Source: Tigriopus japonicus (Eukaryota; Arthropoda; Copepoda; Harpacticoida; Harpacticidae). Taken from it: DNA of 64,000 nucleotides. Location of the stretch: NCBI GenBank assembly GCA_010645155.1, contig CM021317.1:4755942-4819941 (forward strand). Direction: 5' to 3'. Under the pieces are notes generated by a model. The model was not told where the DNA came from, made no database searches, and saw nothing but the letters and a program-made list of their open reading frames with translations. Below are positions 1-12,700 of the stretch, one piece after another; position 1 is the first letter of the stretch, and the number at the start of each line of letters is the position of its first letter. Made by a program: the position numbers and the translations under genes.

Positions 1-254
1 CGATAATAAACGTGACCAGAACCTCTACAGAACAATAAGTGAAGCGACATTTGGGTTGCAGCAGAAACCTGTTCAAATTGAAACGTCAAAAACTCTTAGT
101 ACAGAATCATTCCATGTTGAGTATACTGATAAGACCTTTGCCTAAGAAAGATTGTGTTCCACACAATCAACATTGGGGTTCCAGTGGTCAATCTTCAACC
201 ATGGAACAAATTAAGGTCCTTGGGGTCCCGCCTCGACTATCTTTGTAGCTTCGA

Positions 255-367
255 GGGTCTGTGACCTTTTTATCATGACCTTTTTACTGTGTCTTTTTTT
301 ACCGTGACTTTTTGCAATGTGACCTTTTTACTGTGACGGTTTTACTTTGTGACCTATTTACCGCGTG
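255..367. repeat. Degenerate short tandem repeat, unit like TGACCTTTTTACTG
   Basis: Six to seven diverged copies of a roughly 14-18 bp unit (TGACCTTTTTA, TGTGACCTTTTTACTG, TGTGACCTATTTACCG). No coding frame of interest. Confidence 0.6.
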
Positions 368-3300
368 CCGGTAAGGGAAGAAGTATAAAGTTGCCAATTT
401 ACAACAACATTGAGGATATGAAAGAGGATTGCTCCATTATTTTATCATGAACGTTACCATAAGCAACGTACTTGCACGCTGATCGAAGGACTGCATTGAC
501 TTGATTCGAAAGACAACCCATGATCGCTACTTCGGATTCTTTTTGTTCACATATTCACATACTAGCATAACTTGATCACTACAAAAGCACTTTAAAAATA
601 TAGTGTTTTAGTCACCACCTTGAAATTATTATCCTTTCCAACCACTATAAAAGATTTGACATCCACCATTGTTCACAATCGCAATGTACTCTTGTGTTCC
701 CGAATTTTTGATTTGGTCAAACACACTTTAATGTTTATGATGGGTACGAGGCCTAGCTAAGCCTTTTGTGACCGTCAAGGTTCAAATCATTGTCTTCTTT
801 TTGTCAGTTTCTTTTAATGATTTTACTTTCCAAGTTGTCTTTCCAAGGCCAAGACCATTTTCCTTATCGTTTCACACTGTGCACCCAATCCTTCACCTCC
901 AAATTGCTTGAATCTTTGAAAAATGTTTGAAACGATGAAGTTGATTACTTTCTATTCGCATTGTGAAAAATTGGTGAACGAGAGCTTAAAACTCATCTCT
1001 TCAAACTCGTATCAAAATGATTCAAAAATGATCTCCCAGCCTCAAAATCATGAGAAGAAACTTCATTTTTCATGAAAATAAAAGAAAGCCCGGTATTTAG
1101 CTTTTATGACCCTCGTGACCCACTCGACCTAATGAGAGGCATTGTTATGGGTTTTTGATTATTGATATGATGACATTGACAGAGGTTTATTCTTGTTTGT
1201 TTCACTTTTCTGAGTTCTCTCACAATTGAAGTTTTGAGTTGTTTCCAATTTTTATTACAGCTAGTCAAGGTCCTTCTAAAACATGGCATTAAGGGCCAAG
1301 AAAGAAATTTATGGATTTATGTCATAAAAAAATTGAGACTATCCTTAAAATACTTAAAATAAGTTCGAGTCTATTTGCAAAAAATCAATTTTTCAAGGTT
1401 CTTTTGCATTGAACTTCGGAAACAGAGGCTGAAAATTGAAAAACCTAGCCTATTCTAAACAAGAAAGGTGTAGTTGGCTGAAGAAGGATATTGGTTTTGA
1501 CTTAAGGTGTTTATCATCATAGATCATTTTCATAGATTCATAGATTTTCATAGATCATTTTTTCATTGTGGTTGTCCACACATTTCAGCACTTCTTGCGC
1601 TAGCCAAAACCAGAGAGAGAAGTTTGAAAATCCATTGCATTGTCCAATTTTTTGTTAGGTCATCCGTCTTTTCCAATGAAGGACCTTTCATTCCATCACT
1701 AGATAACCCTGACACCTCGCAACCAATTGTTCTCTACCGTTCTCAGTAAAACAAAAGTATAAGGAGCCATCTGATAATAATGATTGGCATTGGCGTGGGT
1801 TCAAATACAGCAAGAAGGGCCCTAAACCATGGCTTTTATGAAGACATGGAGTAGAAAGGGAATGGATTAATGAATGCCCGACTTTCTTGCTAACTCAGTT
1901 TTTTCCAAGATTTAAAAGTGAGCCTGGACATTCCCAGTTTCAGGCACTTGTGGAGAGGGATGTGGAACAAACGTACATTTTGGAGACAAGCAAGAAGCAA
2001 AAAACAATTGATCCCTAGATTATTTTCTTGTCTAATCATGGCTTAAAGTTTGTTGCGTATTTTATAGTTTACTTTTCGTTGCAGTTATTTGTCAAAAGAG
2101 CATATTTGACCTATGGGTTTTTATCTCACTTTGACATGGAAACGCAATCGGATATACAGTATGTCTTCCGAGCAATTGTCCAACTGTTTATGTTATTGAC
2201 CCTTTTGGGTCCAAATTTTTTCAGGCCAAGGGCGATTATACAGAGAAGACCCTCCTAAGCAAACACAATTAGAATTATTGGATTTTTCGAGGGATTAGTG
2301 TCTCAAATATTCCCTTGAGAGGATGGAATCACTCATTCGATGCTGAAGTTGCTCAAGTCGTTTTTAGGAGAGCGAACTGTTTGTTTACTGTCTCTCCCAT
2401 TCACAAATTCACAAATACGCATGAACCCAGTCATCATCATTATGAGCGAGAATAAGTGTGAAACAATAGGCCCATGTCCGAAGCGATCTCAAAGCTTTAA
2501 TGCTTGGGCGAAGTGTGCAAGTGGCCAAGGGGGACCAAAACTAGGCCTGAAATGAAGTTTAGCTCTCGCTCTCTCTGTTTCTTACTCTGTATCTCGGCAT
2601 GTCCCTCGTGAAGCTTCTTCCCCTTAATCCGTGGAGCAGAATTTGCCGCATTGTTCAGTTCATAGAATTTGGATAGAGAAGTCATCTTCAGTTTGGAAAA
2701 GACTGTGGTTAAAATAAATCTAGCCACTCTTCCCAATGACAGCCACGAAAGAACCTAATTAGTATTGAAAAGGGTCTGCGCTAAAGAAATATATTCGTAT
2801 GCATAAAAAGTGCAAAGTAAAGGGAGGTGTTGTAGTTCGTGCTGCTTCTTATATTTTATGAAACTTATAAACGCAACCTGCGAAGCAGGAAGTACGTGCA
2901 ACCTCTAAGCATTGTAACACAAAATTTTAGTTTTCATCAAGTATTTATTGAGAATTTAAAAAAAAAACTGGCCAAACTTTTGTGTCAGGGTACAATTTTG
3001 TGGATTGTAGTAGTGGTGTTATCTTCCACTAATTGTTGCATAGAGCACTATATTTTGAGTGAAGACCCCTTCTTTACTCACCCATCAACAGAGAAGCACA
3101 TTGAAATTGGAAATGATAACTTCTTTCGGAAACATCAATATTATGCTGACTGTTTTTTATTCAGCCAAGGAATGAGCACCCAACACTAGGTTTCAATAGT
3201 CCAATAATTCATTTCATTAGAATTGAAAATGTCATTTTGAGTCAATTTTGCATATGAGTTTATATCAAATGACTCCTTGAACTTTGTCTCTTGAATTTTG

Positions 3301-3624
3301 CAAAGCATCACGTGTTTCTGACTTTATCAAAAGCTTAACTTTTGTTTGTTGTGGCTCAATAAAAGTCAGGCTTTTTGGACTTATGATGTGCTTTTTATTG
3401 ATTCATTTGATTCTCAAATAGTAACATGTGACCTCATTCATTCACTGTAATTTTCAAAAAGGTAAATGAGTTAATAAGTTGCATTGCTCTCACATTTTTG
3501 CAATTGTTTTGACTTGTGTTGGCCATGGCTGTACAAATTGCCACCATTTCATTTTCACTTGTGAGGTTTTAAACTTTCAGATATGGTCTATTTTCTACAT
3601 AAATATTTCTTGGTTATTTTTTCG

Positions 3625-3672
3625 GTAGCGGATTTTTATTACCGCTAAAAGGAATGGGATTCCCATGTAATA
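3625..3672 (-). mobile_element. Solo 3' end of a LINE, same family as at 55.2 kb
   Basis: Shares GCGGATTTTTATTACCGCT, then AAGGAATGGGATTCCC, with plus 55179-55215, which lies just past the stop of the reverse-transcriptase ORF there. Both copies keep a GCGG/CCGC stem around an A/T loop. Only the terminal part is present, as expected for a severely 5'-truncated insertion. Confidence 0.5.
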
Positions 3673-4354
3673 TAATTGTGGCTTGTTGCTTAACTGCCTC
3701 ACTGTTTTTCCTTATTCTATAGCTAATTGGGTTTAAAAATACCAACCAACAACAAGCATTGGATCACAGGGTTAAGCAGTTAAGGGATGAAGAAAAAAAG
3801 CCACAAACATATCACATATTTGTGGATTCACTTTGCATTACCTGATCAAGTGACGGTATTAAAACAAAGAGAAAAACTGTTCAAGCAGCTTTTAAGAAAT
3901 AATGATTTGAGTTTTTGGACCTTGAAAAAACTTGATTCATCAGTTTTGTCTTGACCTACGATAGAGAGGAGTCAGATTTCAATGCATGATGGGTGGTCAC
4001 CTTATTAAAATAAAAAAAATGTTCACAGCTTACAGCTAATCAACACCAAAATTTTGTTACCTGTTTATCGTTTGCCAATACTGATCCTCCTTACTCTGTT
4101 TCCTACTTTCCAGTATATCACAAATCTGAAGGACCCTCTCTAAGTAACTCTATGTTTTCCCCGCTTGATCTTCTCCTTCTCGAGTTTCGGTCTCTCCTCG
4201 TCCTCCTCTTCATCCTCCCTAGGGAAACAATCGAGTAGTGAGACAGTGAATCCTGATTTCCCAGTTACTACAAATCCTCAGTTCAAGCCGGGCATTGCAG
4301 ATCGACACAGATTGTGTACTATTGTTAGTCGTTGTACGTTCTCGTACTGCACAC

Positions 4355-4407
4355 ATGAGCAATCAGCGTGCGAATAGCCATCAATTGAGTTATCCATCGT
4401 CCAAGTT
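4355..4407 (+). other. Weak candidate for a gene start exon
   Basis: ATG followed by 17 codons and a strong donor (AAGTT/GTAAGTG), in a slightly GC-richer stretch after a CT-rich tract. Considered as the missing neprilysin start exon, but it carries two bases over while the exon at 9726 needs none, so a further exon would be required. Confidence 0.12.
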
Positions 4408-7015
4408 GTAAGTGATACACAAACACGGTGAACAAGAAGCCTCTTTTACAAGGAAAGGACCAATGTTTTGGTTCATAGTGTTGGCGCAATTCTGTGGTGG
4501 TGAGTGTCCCAGGCTCCTTTAGCATCGCTCTGTGACGATGATGTGAGAGGCGGTTCTTGGGGAGTGTTCAATAGACTAAAGTGCCCAATGGACAAATCGC
4601 GCCTAAAGGACACATCATGCTAAATCCTTCGGGAACATCGGATTGTCCCATCGGCGATCAGAATCAAATTACACAGAAGGCCATCAAGGCAAGCACCACA
4701 ATATCACTATTGGGGAAAAACGTGTTTAGTCATGTTAGTTGAGATATTCGAATCCCAGTTTTTGTCCCATTTGTCTGCGGGCTCATTCAAGTTACAAATG
4801 AACGATAACATAAACTAAATTAATGGACCCAACTAATTTTCTTTGCCTTTGATTACAATTGTTCACACTTGATTCAAAGATTAGGATAATGTGATTAGCC
4901 GTCTTAATTTGATTTTGTCCTTTTAGTAATCCTTGTAGGATGATTAAAAGAACGAACACCTCTGGGTTTCCTGAGAAAATGCTCTGATGTACAATACTTA
5001 TAGTTGCTTGAGAAATTGCTCATTTCAACTGTATAAGATGGAATGACTTGGGAGAAATAATATCGACAACCTTATTTGATAAGGCCATTTCGTGATTATT
5101 GAGCCTCACATTAAAGCTTCTTTAATTGAAACCAGGTTGCTATGACTCCAATTGACAATAGAGTGCAATATGGTCTTATCTGACCGTAAGACAAAGAAAC
5201 AAAACAAACCACATGTTTTCGTTAAACGTTATCTTGGGCTACCAGAACCCTTTTGAAGCAAAGTTTTCAACATTTTATCTAAAATGAAGCACCCAAAGTA
5301 CACGGAACTTCTATCCAAGGAGATTTTGAAATCCCATACCACTGAAACTGGCATTTTGGAAACATTTCCCCATGTGTTGGAGAAAAACATTCACACGTGT
5401 TTATTTGTTGAAGTGTTGAAAAGCAAGGTTATCAAGATTTTTCATTGACTCAATAGTTGTCTCTTGACTTTTGACTTTTGTATATTTTGTTGAAACTATT
5501 CATAAATCGTTCGTTGACGGAAGGCCTCTTCTTCTTTCACGGATAAGCTGATTTATTCTTGGGTAATTTGAATATTGAATTAATTTAAGTGGTTTAGTGC
5601 CCTGAATTTGGTTAAGTCACTTGATGAGAAATCTTCTTCTCCAAACTGTCAACCTGGTTTCACGGGTTCAAGTTAGTTCAAAATTTATTTTTATCACCTG
5701 AGATTTTCACAACTTTAAAAAGAGGCTAAGTAGCAAACATTTATTTGGACAATCATTACTTCTTCGCCTGTTTAATGAAATTTGAATCAAGAAAACATCA
5801 AAATTTCCTCCTATTTGCCTGAGAGACGAGCACAAAAAAGAAAAAAAAAACATCTAAAATGAATCAAGTTTTTTTTTTGTTCTGTTCTCTCATAAAACTT
5901 TCGGCCATTTGATTTTTCAAGTAACTGAACACGAATAAAAGAAAGTCATTAAGAGATGAGCAAAGACACACAATAAAATTTGGTTATTTAACGTTTTATT
6001 GCGTAAAAAAGTACACATTTTTACCCTAGATAGTATCTTTTGTCATTACCTCAGTTCAGGTGATATTGAAAGCCATTAAACTTGAATTGATCCAACAACC
6101 GATGGCTAATAGCTTTAAAGGTTCTAAAACAAAAAGACAGAAAAGCACAGAAAATTAAAAACAAAATGGCCTAAGTTTACTCAAATAAGGAATACTGAGC
6201 ACCCGACATCGATTTATTCCGTTTGGTCACCCGATGCTAACCAGATCCATTGTTATGCAGATCCGGTGTGATCGGACTCGGGTCAAGATGTTTCCGTTGT
6301 CTTTTCCTCATTCTGATACGCGAGAAACCTTCAAGAAGCACGGAAAGTTATGCGTTTTCAAGCTTTTTCTTATATGGAAATTGCTAAGCCGAACTTTCAA
6401 AGAGAAAAGGGGAGTGATTACTGGTAGGAGCCTTGTTTTGTGAGCACTCATGTCATTTGTTTTTTGTGCTTTCAGGGACGTAATATTATAGTAGGTGAAA
6501 TTTTGTCTTTAAAAACGCAAAGGATATTCTAATTTTTAACGTTGATTTTAGTCTTGAAGCACATTAAGAAAGCGTGCCTTTGGTGAGAGCAAGCAGACTA
6601 AACATGATTTTTGTATGCATTAATCTCCAGGCGATGGCCAAAAAGTCCATGCAAAGCAAAAGAAAAAAAAAGGTTTTGTTTCCGCTTTATATTGTCCATT
6701 GCGAACTTTTCATCATTATCAAATTCCAGAAATTTAAGGGAACACAGGAGACTACAAGCTCGTAATTTGCCTTAAAGAGACACTTTCCTTGTTTAAGATT
6801 GACTAAATCATAGAAGAATGTAGGAGAAAGGCTAAAAGCCGTTTACTTACGTTTCATTTATTTACGCACGAAATAACATCGGAAATTCGGAAATCGGGAA
6901 TACCGGTATGTCAGTGAAATGTATAGTTTCAATACTTGATACGTCGATGAAAATGTAAAAGCAACTTGTAATCGAAAAGTCACAATTACATTGGCCAATA
7001 TGTAACTAATTACTA

Positions 7016-7749
7016 GGCCTGGGAATTTAATGCAAAAAAGATGCCTTAAATGTCATTTAAAATGAAAATAGAAATACAAATAAAATCATGTTTCAGGGGG
7101 ATGTTTAATGTTTTAATTGGGTTTTTAAGGTCTGGGTTGTCGATTCAAGATTTATGGGTCTTAAAATTGCAATCTTTTGTACATTGAACACCATATTAAC
7201 GTATCTTTAACTTTTTTCTGCCTGTGGATGTGAAAAGGCTTCAGAGAAGAAACTTGTGATCAAGCGCAACTATATCTACAAATTTAGTCCGTTCATTATT
7301 TAGTTCCAAAACTATAGTATTTTTTAATTCCATTTTTAACCTCTAATTTTGAAAAACCTCACTATATTTCGCAAAAAAAAATGTCTGCGTTGTTGGTATC
7401 CGTAAGTTTTAATGGTGCGTAAACCTGCGATCCTTATATCATAGACATGGTAAAGGGGGCTTTGGTAGTCAAGGTACCACATCTTCAGAAGTTTTGTATT
7501 AGAAAAGTCAAAAAAAAAAAAAAATACGAGATGAGAAAAATCACTTGTTTACGTATCCATGTTTAAGTCAAATTTACAAAAACTATTTCTGAATATTATT
7601 TTTGATCCCTAAACCACTGATGAAAATTGCGTTTTTTCTGCTCATTTCCCAAAAGCCTCCAAAATGCAAATTAACGCTCAAAATGCAAATCAGTGCAAAT
7701 AGGGGCCCAAAATGTCAATGAAAGTTGTTTGCATCAAATTCCCAGGCCT
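7016..7749. mobile_element. Non-autonomous element with terminal inverted repeats AGGCCTGGGAATTT
   Basis: Left end AGGCCTGGGAATTTAATGCA and right end the reverse complement of AGGCCTGGGAATTTGATGCA, about 734 bp apart and flanked by TA on the inner side of similar AT-rich sequence. No transposase frame inside; the interior is AT-rich. Confidence 0.55.
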
Positions 7750-8277
7750 ATTAATTGAAATTACTTCCAGTTCAAATGAAATTAACTACAAATACTATAA
7801 CATTGTCAAGCAATTGCAAATACGTACTTGTAACTGAAATTACAATTACATTATAGATTTGCTCACAACTGGATACAAAATGTTTCCAAACAAATCGATC
7901 AATTTCACAAAGACTTCAAACGAGCATATTTAAAGGATGTTTCCTTTAATTGCTCATTCTTCAATAGTGCCATTATTGTGCTTCGAGTTATTCTTTGTTT
8001 GGCACGGGACACTTGATACGGATGACCCTGCAGTACTGATGGAAAAAAAACAATCTTTCAATCTTTCTCACGCGAGGTTGCTGGCTTTAGGTTTGCCATC
8101 ACCCCTCACATAGTACAACATCTTGTAAAATCAAGAAGCAAGTTCCTTCTACATAACGCCCCTGAGCCAAAGACGAATAAAGCAAGGGGTGCCACTTGCG
8201 CTCACCTTCAGAAGAAAGCCTTTTTCCTTATGGAATTCAACCGACAAATGATAGACGCTGAAGGCTAATTGGCAGAC

Positions 8278-8571
8278 CTAGTTGGGCAACCTATCGTGAA
8301 TATGATTGAAGATTGGATTGTTTCCATCACTACCCTGCAGTTCGGCCAAGCTAAAAACAAGCATTAAAACGAGACAGAGAAACTCAAAAATTTTCACGAT
8401 TGGAAATGATTGAAAATAACTGTTTTCATTTGAAAATGTTGTTTCAAGAGTGATTCCAGTCATCAAAATCTTCACTCTGAAAAAAGTCTCCTTTATGAGC
8501 TTATCTTCTTGGGAATTGAAAAGGTTTTCCTCCCCATCGGTTTCGTCTTCATCATTTTGATGGAGACTCAT
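8278..8571 (-). other. 97-codon open frame with acidic N-terminus and one hydrophobic segment
   Basis: Starts MSLHQNDEDETDGEENLF and has one membrane-length stretch (IFEFLCLVLMLVFSLAEL). No homologue recognised, no splice partner and no promoter elements seen. In DNA of this composition it may be chance. Confidence 0.15.
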
Positions 8572-8582
8572 CGAATGATTTG

Positions 8583-8630
8583 AATGATAGAAATCTAGAA
8601 TGATAGAAATCTAGAATGATAGAAATCTAA
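8583..8630. repeat. 16-bp tandem repeat, three copies
   Basis: AATGATAGAAATCTAG repeated three times, the last ending in AA. Confidence 0.8.
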
Positions 8631-9725
8631 AAATGAAGTTCTGCCGAAGAGAGCAAATCAAATCTTGCAATCAATCAAACAAGCTTGTATGAATGATTCT
8701 TTGAACCTTGTACTTTGTCAAAGACAAACAAACGTTCCTTGAAATCACGCCTTTTCTTGAAAAAATGCGTCGATTTAATAACGCATGAAAAATACACAAT
8801 TTTGTCTTTCTTTACAAGGGCCGTGTTTTACATTGCCGTTAATTTAATATTTCAATGTCCTTCTTGGAAAATGTGAGCCAAAATCATTGCATTTCGTCCT
8901 TTGATGATTTTCAATTTTCTTGTTGAAACAATTTTTTTCAAGACATATATCGGAATCAAACAAAAAGTACATTTATAGCAACTTTCGAAAAGTCCTAGAC
9001 ACGGTTTGATCTTAAATAATCCTCTATTTTTAGAAGGCTTACGTTTTCCTTTGAGATCAACATCAAAAGCTCAAATCGAGTTCAAATCATTACAGTTCTG
9101 ACACTTCTGATGTAGCCATTGCTTGTAGTAGTTTAGCTACAAGGCCCACCAAAAATGCCTTGAGGCCCACCCCAAAAAAGCCTTGAGGCCCCTCCTGCTT
9201 TAGAACATTCTTGTCAGGCCTGGGAAATGTTCCTTTTCCTCGTTTTAAAATATCGGGCGAGGAAAGTATCACGAAAAATATGGAATATCTTTAGTAGTCG
9301 TTCCGTAAGTAGGGGATGGAACTCGTTTGGGTTTTTGGGCCATCTGAATTATAAGTGCTCGAGGAAAAACTTGAGCATGACATGGAAGCATCTTTTGCAC
9401 GTCGGACAAATATCATAGACGGTTGTTTTTATATCTCAATTAGGAGTAAGTCTATGGAATTTTTCTAACAAGTAACTTGAAACTCGAAGTAAAAAGAAAT
9501 TTATCACACAAAATCAGTAGATTATTGTTTGGCGGGAATGAGACCAAATGACATCCAAATTATGCTGAAGGCCCGCATACCTTGAGCTGAGTTAAGGCAA
9601 CAAGGCCGAAAGTTGTTCGATAACGCCTTTGATTCATCCCTTTCAAAGTGGCTTTCTAGCTCCATTGTTGTTCCAGGGTTTTCCCCCAAACATAATTTAA
9701 TCCCTTCGTTCTTGTTGAATTTTAG

Positions 9726-12700
9726 GAGCGTCTGTCAGCCCCTGTGAACGAGACCAACGACCTTGGCCATCCTTTACTTCCTCTCACGACCAGACCTCAA
9801 ACCTCCAAGAATGCCTCTGTGGTCGATTCGAACACTTTGGAAAATGGTCTAACAACCAACACATCATCGTCCAACCACAAAAAGAAGTGGAAGGAGCATC
9901 CCGAGAACGAGAGGGATGCTGGCTCCACCAAGTGTTGTTGTGGTCTGGTTCGTTTCCGCGGATTAACCTCCCTCGAAAAGTGCCTGTGCTTGGCCTTGGC
10001 CAGCTGTCTCGCAATCTTGGTTATCTTCATTTTGCTCACGTGTATCGGCTTTCTCCGGTCCAATGGTAGTGATAAAATTTACCATTCCCCGTACTCATCC
10101 AATTCATACATTCAGACAAAAGGTAATGAATGCATAACCACTCACTGTATCTGATATTAGAACCTTAGAAATTTTAGCGTGCTTCACCCATAGATATTGA
10201 TAGATATGACATTCTGGGCCGTCCCCAAATCGTTTTGTAGGCCACTTTTGAAGTTGACCTGGACCGCTCTGTTGCAATCAACCATCAACAAGCTCTCTTT
10301 ATTGAAGCCTTGTCACTGGGAGTATACTTGTTTCTGGTCATAGCCAAATTGGACACACTCTCAGGGTGGAGAATGGGTTGATCATGAAAATCATGTGCAA
10401 TTAGTCTAGCCATGCTTTAAATAGCATCAATAGATCACCTCTTATGCATTCTGTACAACAAATGGAAGGCAGCATATTCAAACAACAGTTGCAGATGAGA
10501 CAAACCTTTTCTTATTGTTTGGCCAGAAGTCACCACAAGGTGTTGCTTGAACCAACACTGCATAGGACATCAATGTTCCGCGGAAAATTTGGACTGATTC
10601 ACGCAACCATTTTTCAAATATTGCCCGGCAGAAAACTGAGTATCTCGCATCTATACATATCTATGGGTTCACCAGTGACTTTAGTTTAGCTTGCCAATTT
10701 ATTTCAGTTTGTTCCTTGTGGCACAAACTCTTTTTCACATAATATAATTCTGGCTCGATATGCTATTTACGTATGCAATTGCAAAGGGAGGTAGTAATGG
10801 ACAAAATTTCATTTCATTGGCGCCAATCAAAATGAAACAAGTGATATCGGATCTTGGCCACAGCCCATTTCATTTTTGGGTGCTTATGCTATTTTGTTGA
10901 CCTAATTATCCTAATTGGGACATCCACTTCAATTTTTTTAACCCTGATGGGCATTTGCATTACCTGACTTTCATGTTTCGCCTACTCCATACCTCAGAGA
11001 TGGAAATTGGAACAGATCAACTTTGTTTCGTCAAAGAGGCCTTCACATATATACCATTAAAGGACTGTTAATGTGGGCCCACACCTTTCAAGTCACAATA
11101 TAAAAAACGTTCAAAAAGGAGGTCAATTGTTCTCATAGGTCTAGAAAATGTCTGGAACAAAAATTAGTGGGAAAACTGTTTCTCAGGCTTATTGTAAACT
11201 GTGACACAACAATACCACGAAGTCCAAACGACTGTTTATTGTCACACTTCAATTTACGACCAAAGTTTTCTGTCCTAGCTCTTAAAGACCAAATTACTTC
11301 ATTGATTGGGATTCAATATTATTAGTGAAACTCGCACTACTGGATGGATTAATTGGCAGACCCTGTCTATTTAATCTGACAAAATACAGCGTACAGTGTC
11401 TTCAGTGAGGGACGTGTTTTTTGGGCTGGTTTTAGATTACGATAAAGAGAGACTTAATGCAGATTTGCATGGGCACTAGTTATCATTTCTTACTGTATCG
11501 AATCCTTGACTATCTCGACATTACATTTTTGTTTTAGAAAAAAATCAAAGCTTTACCTTTGGGTCCAAACATTATAAATCGCTCTTTTGTGGAAAAACCA
11601 GTGCGTAATAGATCGGGCCTAATCTGCCTGAAAATCAATTTATCATGCTGCGATATCTATAACATATTTGGTTTTCCTTGACACATTTTAGGGAAACCGC
11701 AAAAAAATATTACAATCCGCTTTAACCAAAGAAGTAATTCAGATATTTCCTGAACATTTTCACTCATCTCCTCGAAAGTTTTTTTTGCTAAATCCTGTAC
11801 GATTGCCCTTAAAAAAGCTTCTTCGTTCTTTCTTTCAGACGGTCAGAAAATATGCCTTTCATCTCAATGCGTACAAACAGGTAAGCTTCTTTGTATTCAA
11901 GTATTGCATTCACATGGCACACAGCCCAAGAAATTGTGGACTAGAAAGACCCTTTTGAGAAGCTCAAGTTATGTACCATGTGGACGGATGCATCTCTTTT
12001 TGTAGCGTCGTACCTGCTTGGAGCCATGGATCGAACAGCCGATCCTTGTGAAGACTTCTTCCAATTTGCATGCGGAACTTGGAACAGGAAGCATGTGATC
12101 CCCGAGGACCGATCCTCTATCTCGACATTTGAGGTTCTCGCAGACCAACAACAAATCATCTTGAAAGGTACTTTCAAGGCTGGAATCATGGATTCAATGT
12201 GTGTTTGGAGGCATGTTTTTAGCTCTTGAAGGTTCAAATTCACTTTGGATATTGGATATGAATTTTCACTTTCAAGGCCTTAGGGAACTAATATTATTTG
12301 AGGGAAAGGACTTATGAATCAAGTCCAGAGGGAGCTCAAAACGGAACAAATGACATTATTTTCTTGACTAAGCTCAAACATTTTAATAAGAAATTTGATT
12401 TCTTTACTTGAGATTGAAAACCTCTATCAACCCCTGACAACAGATGGTGACCTAACAAGGTCAAAGTTTCATGAGAGTTAAGCAAAAAATCCTGATATAT
12501 CAAAAAGTTTATGGTATGTGTTTTTAAAAATCAAATTTGCTTTTCAACAAAAAATGTGTGCTTTTTCATTATTCTAAGAGCATGAGAGAAATGGTCCCTA
12601 TCCTGCCCAAAATGGTCTCTATCCTGCCCAATTTTATCCATAGAGTGAAATCTAGCGGAGAAAAAATTAGCTCCTCTTTGAAAATGTCCTTATGGAAGGG

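Larger units (their letters stand above)
1..9725. other. Gene-free upstream stretch
   Basis: Apart from the repeats listed separately I see no exon that I can support. It must contain, or lie downstream of, the missing start exon of the neprilysin gene. Open frames here have low-complexity or repeat-like translations. A GGCCCACC-rich patch at 9130-9195 resembles the interior of the hAT-type MITE at 47.7-48.05 kb. Confidence 0.4.

Noticed and set aside
2839..3189. 116-codon open frame on the plus strand
   Set aside because: No domain, odd composition, no splice or promoter context; likely chance in AT-rich DNA.
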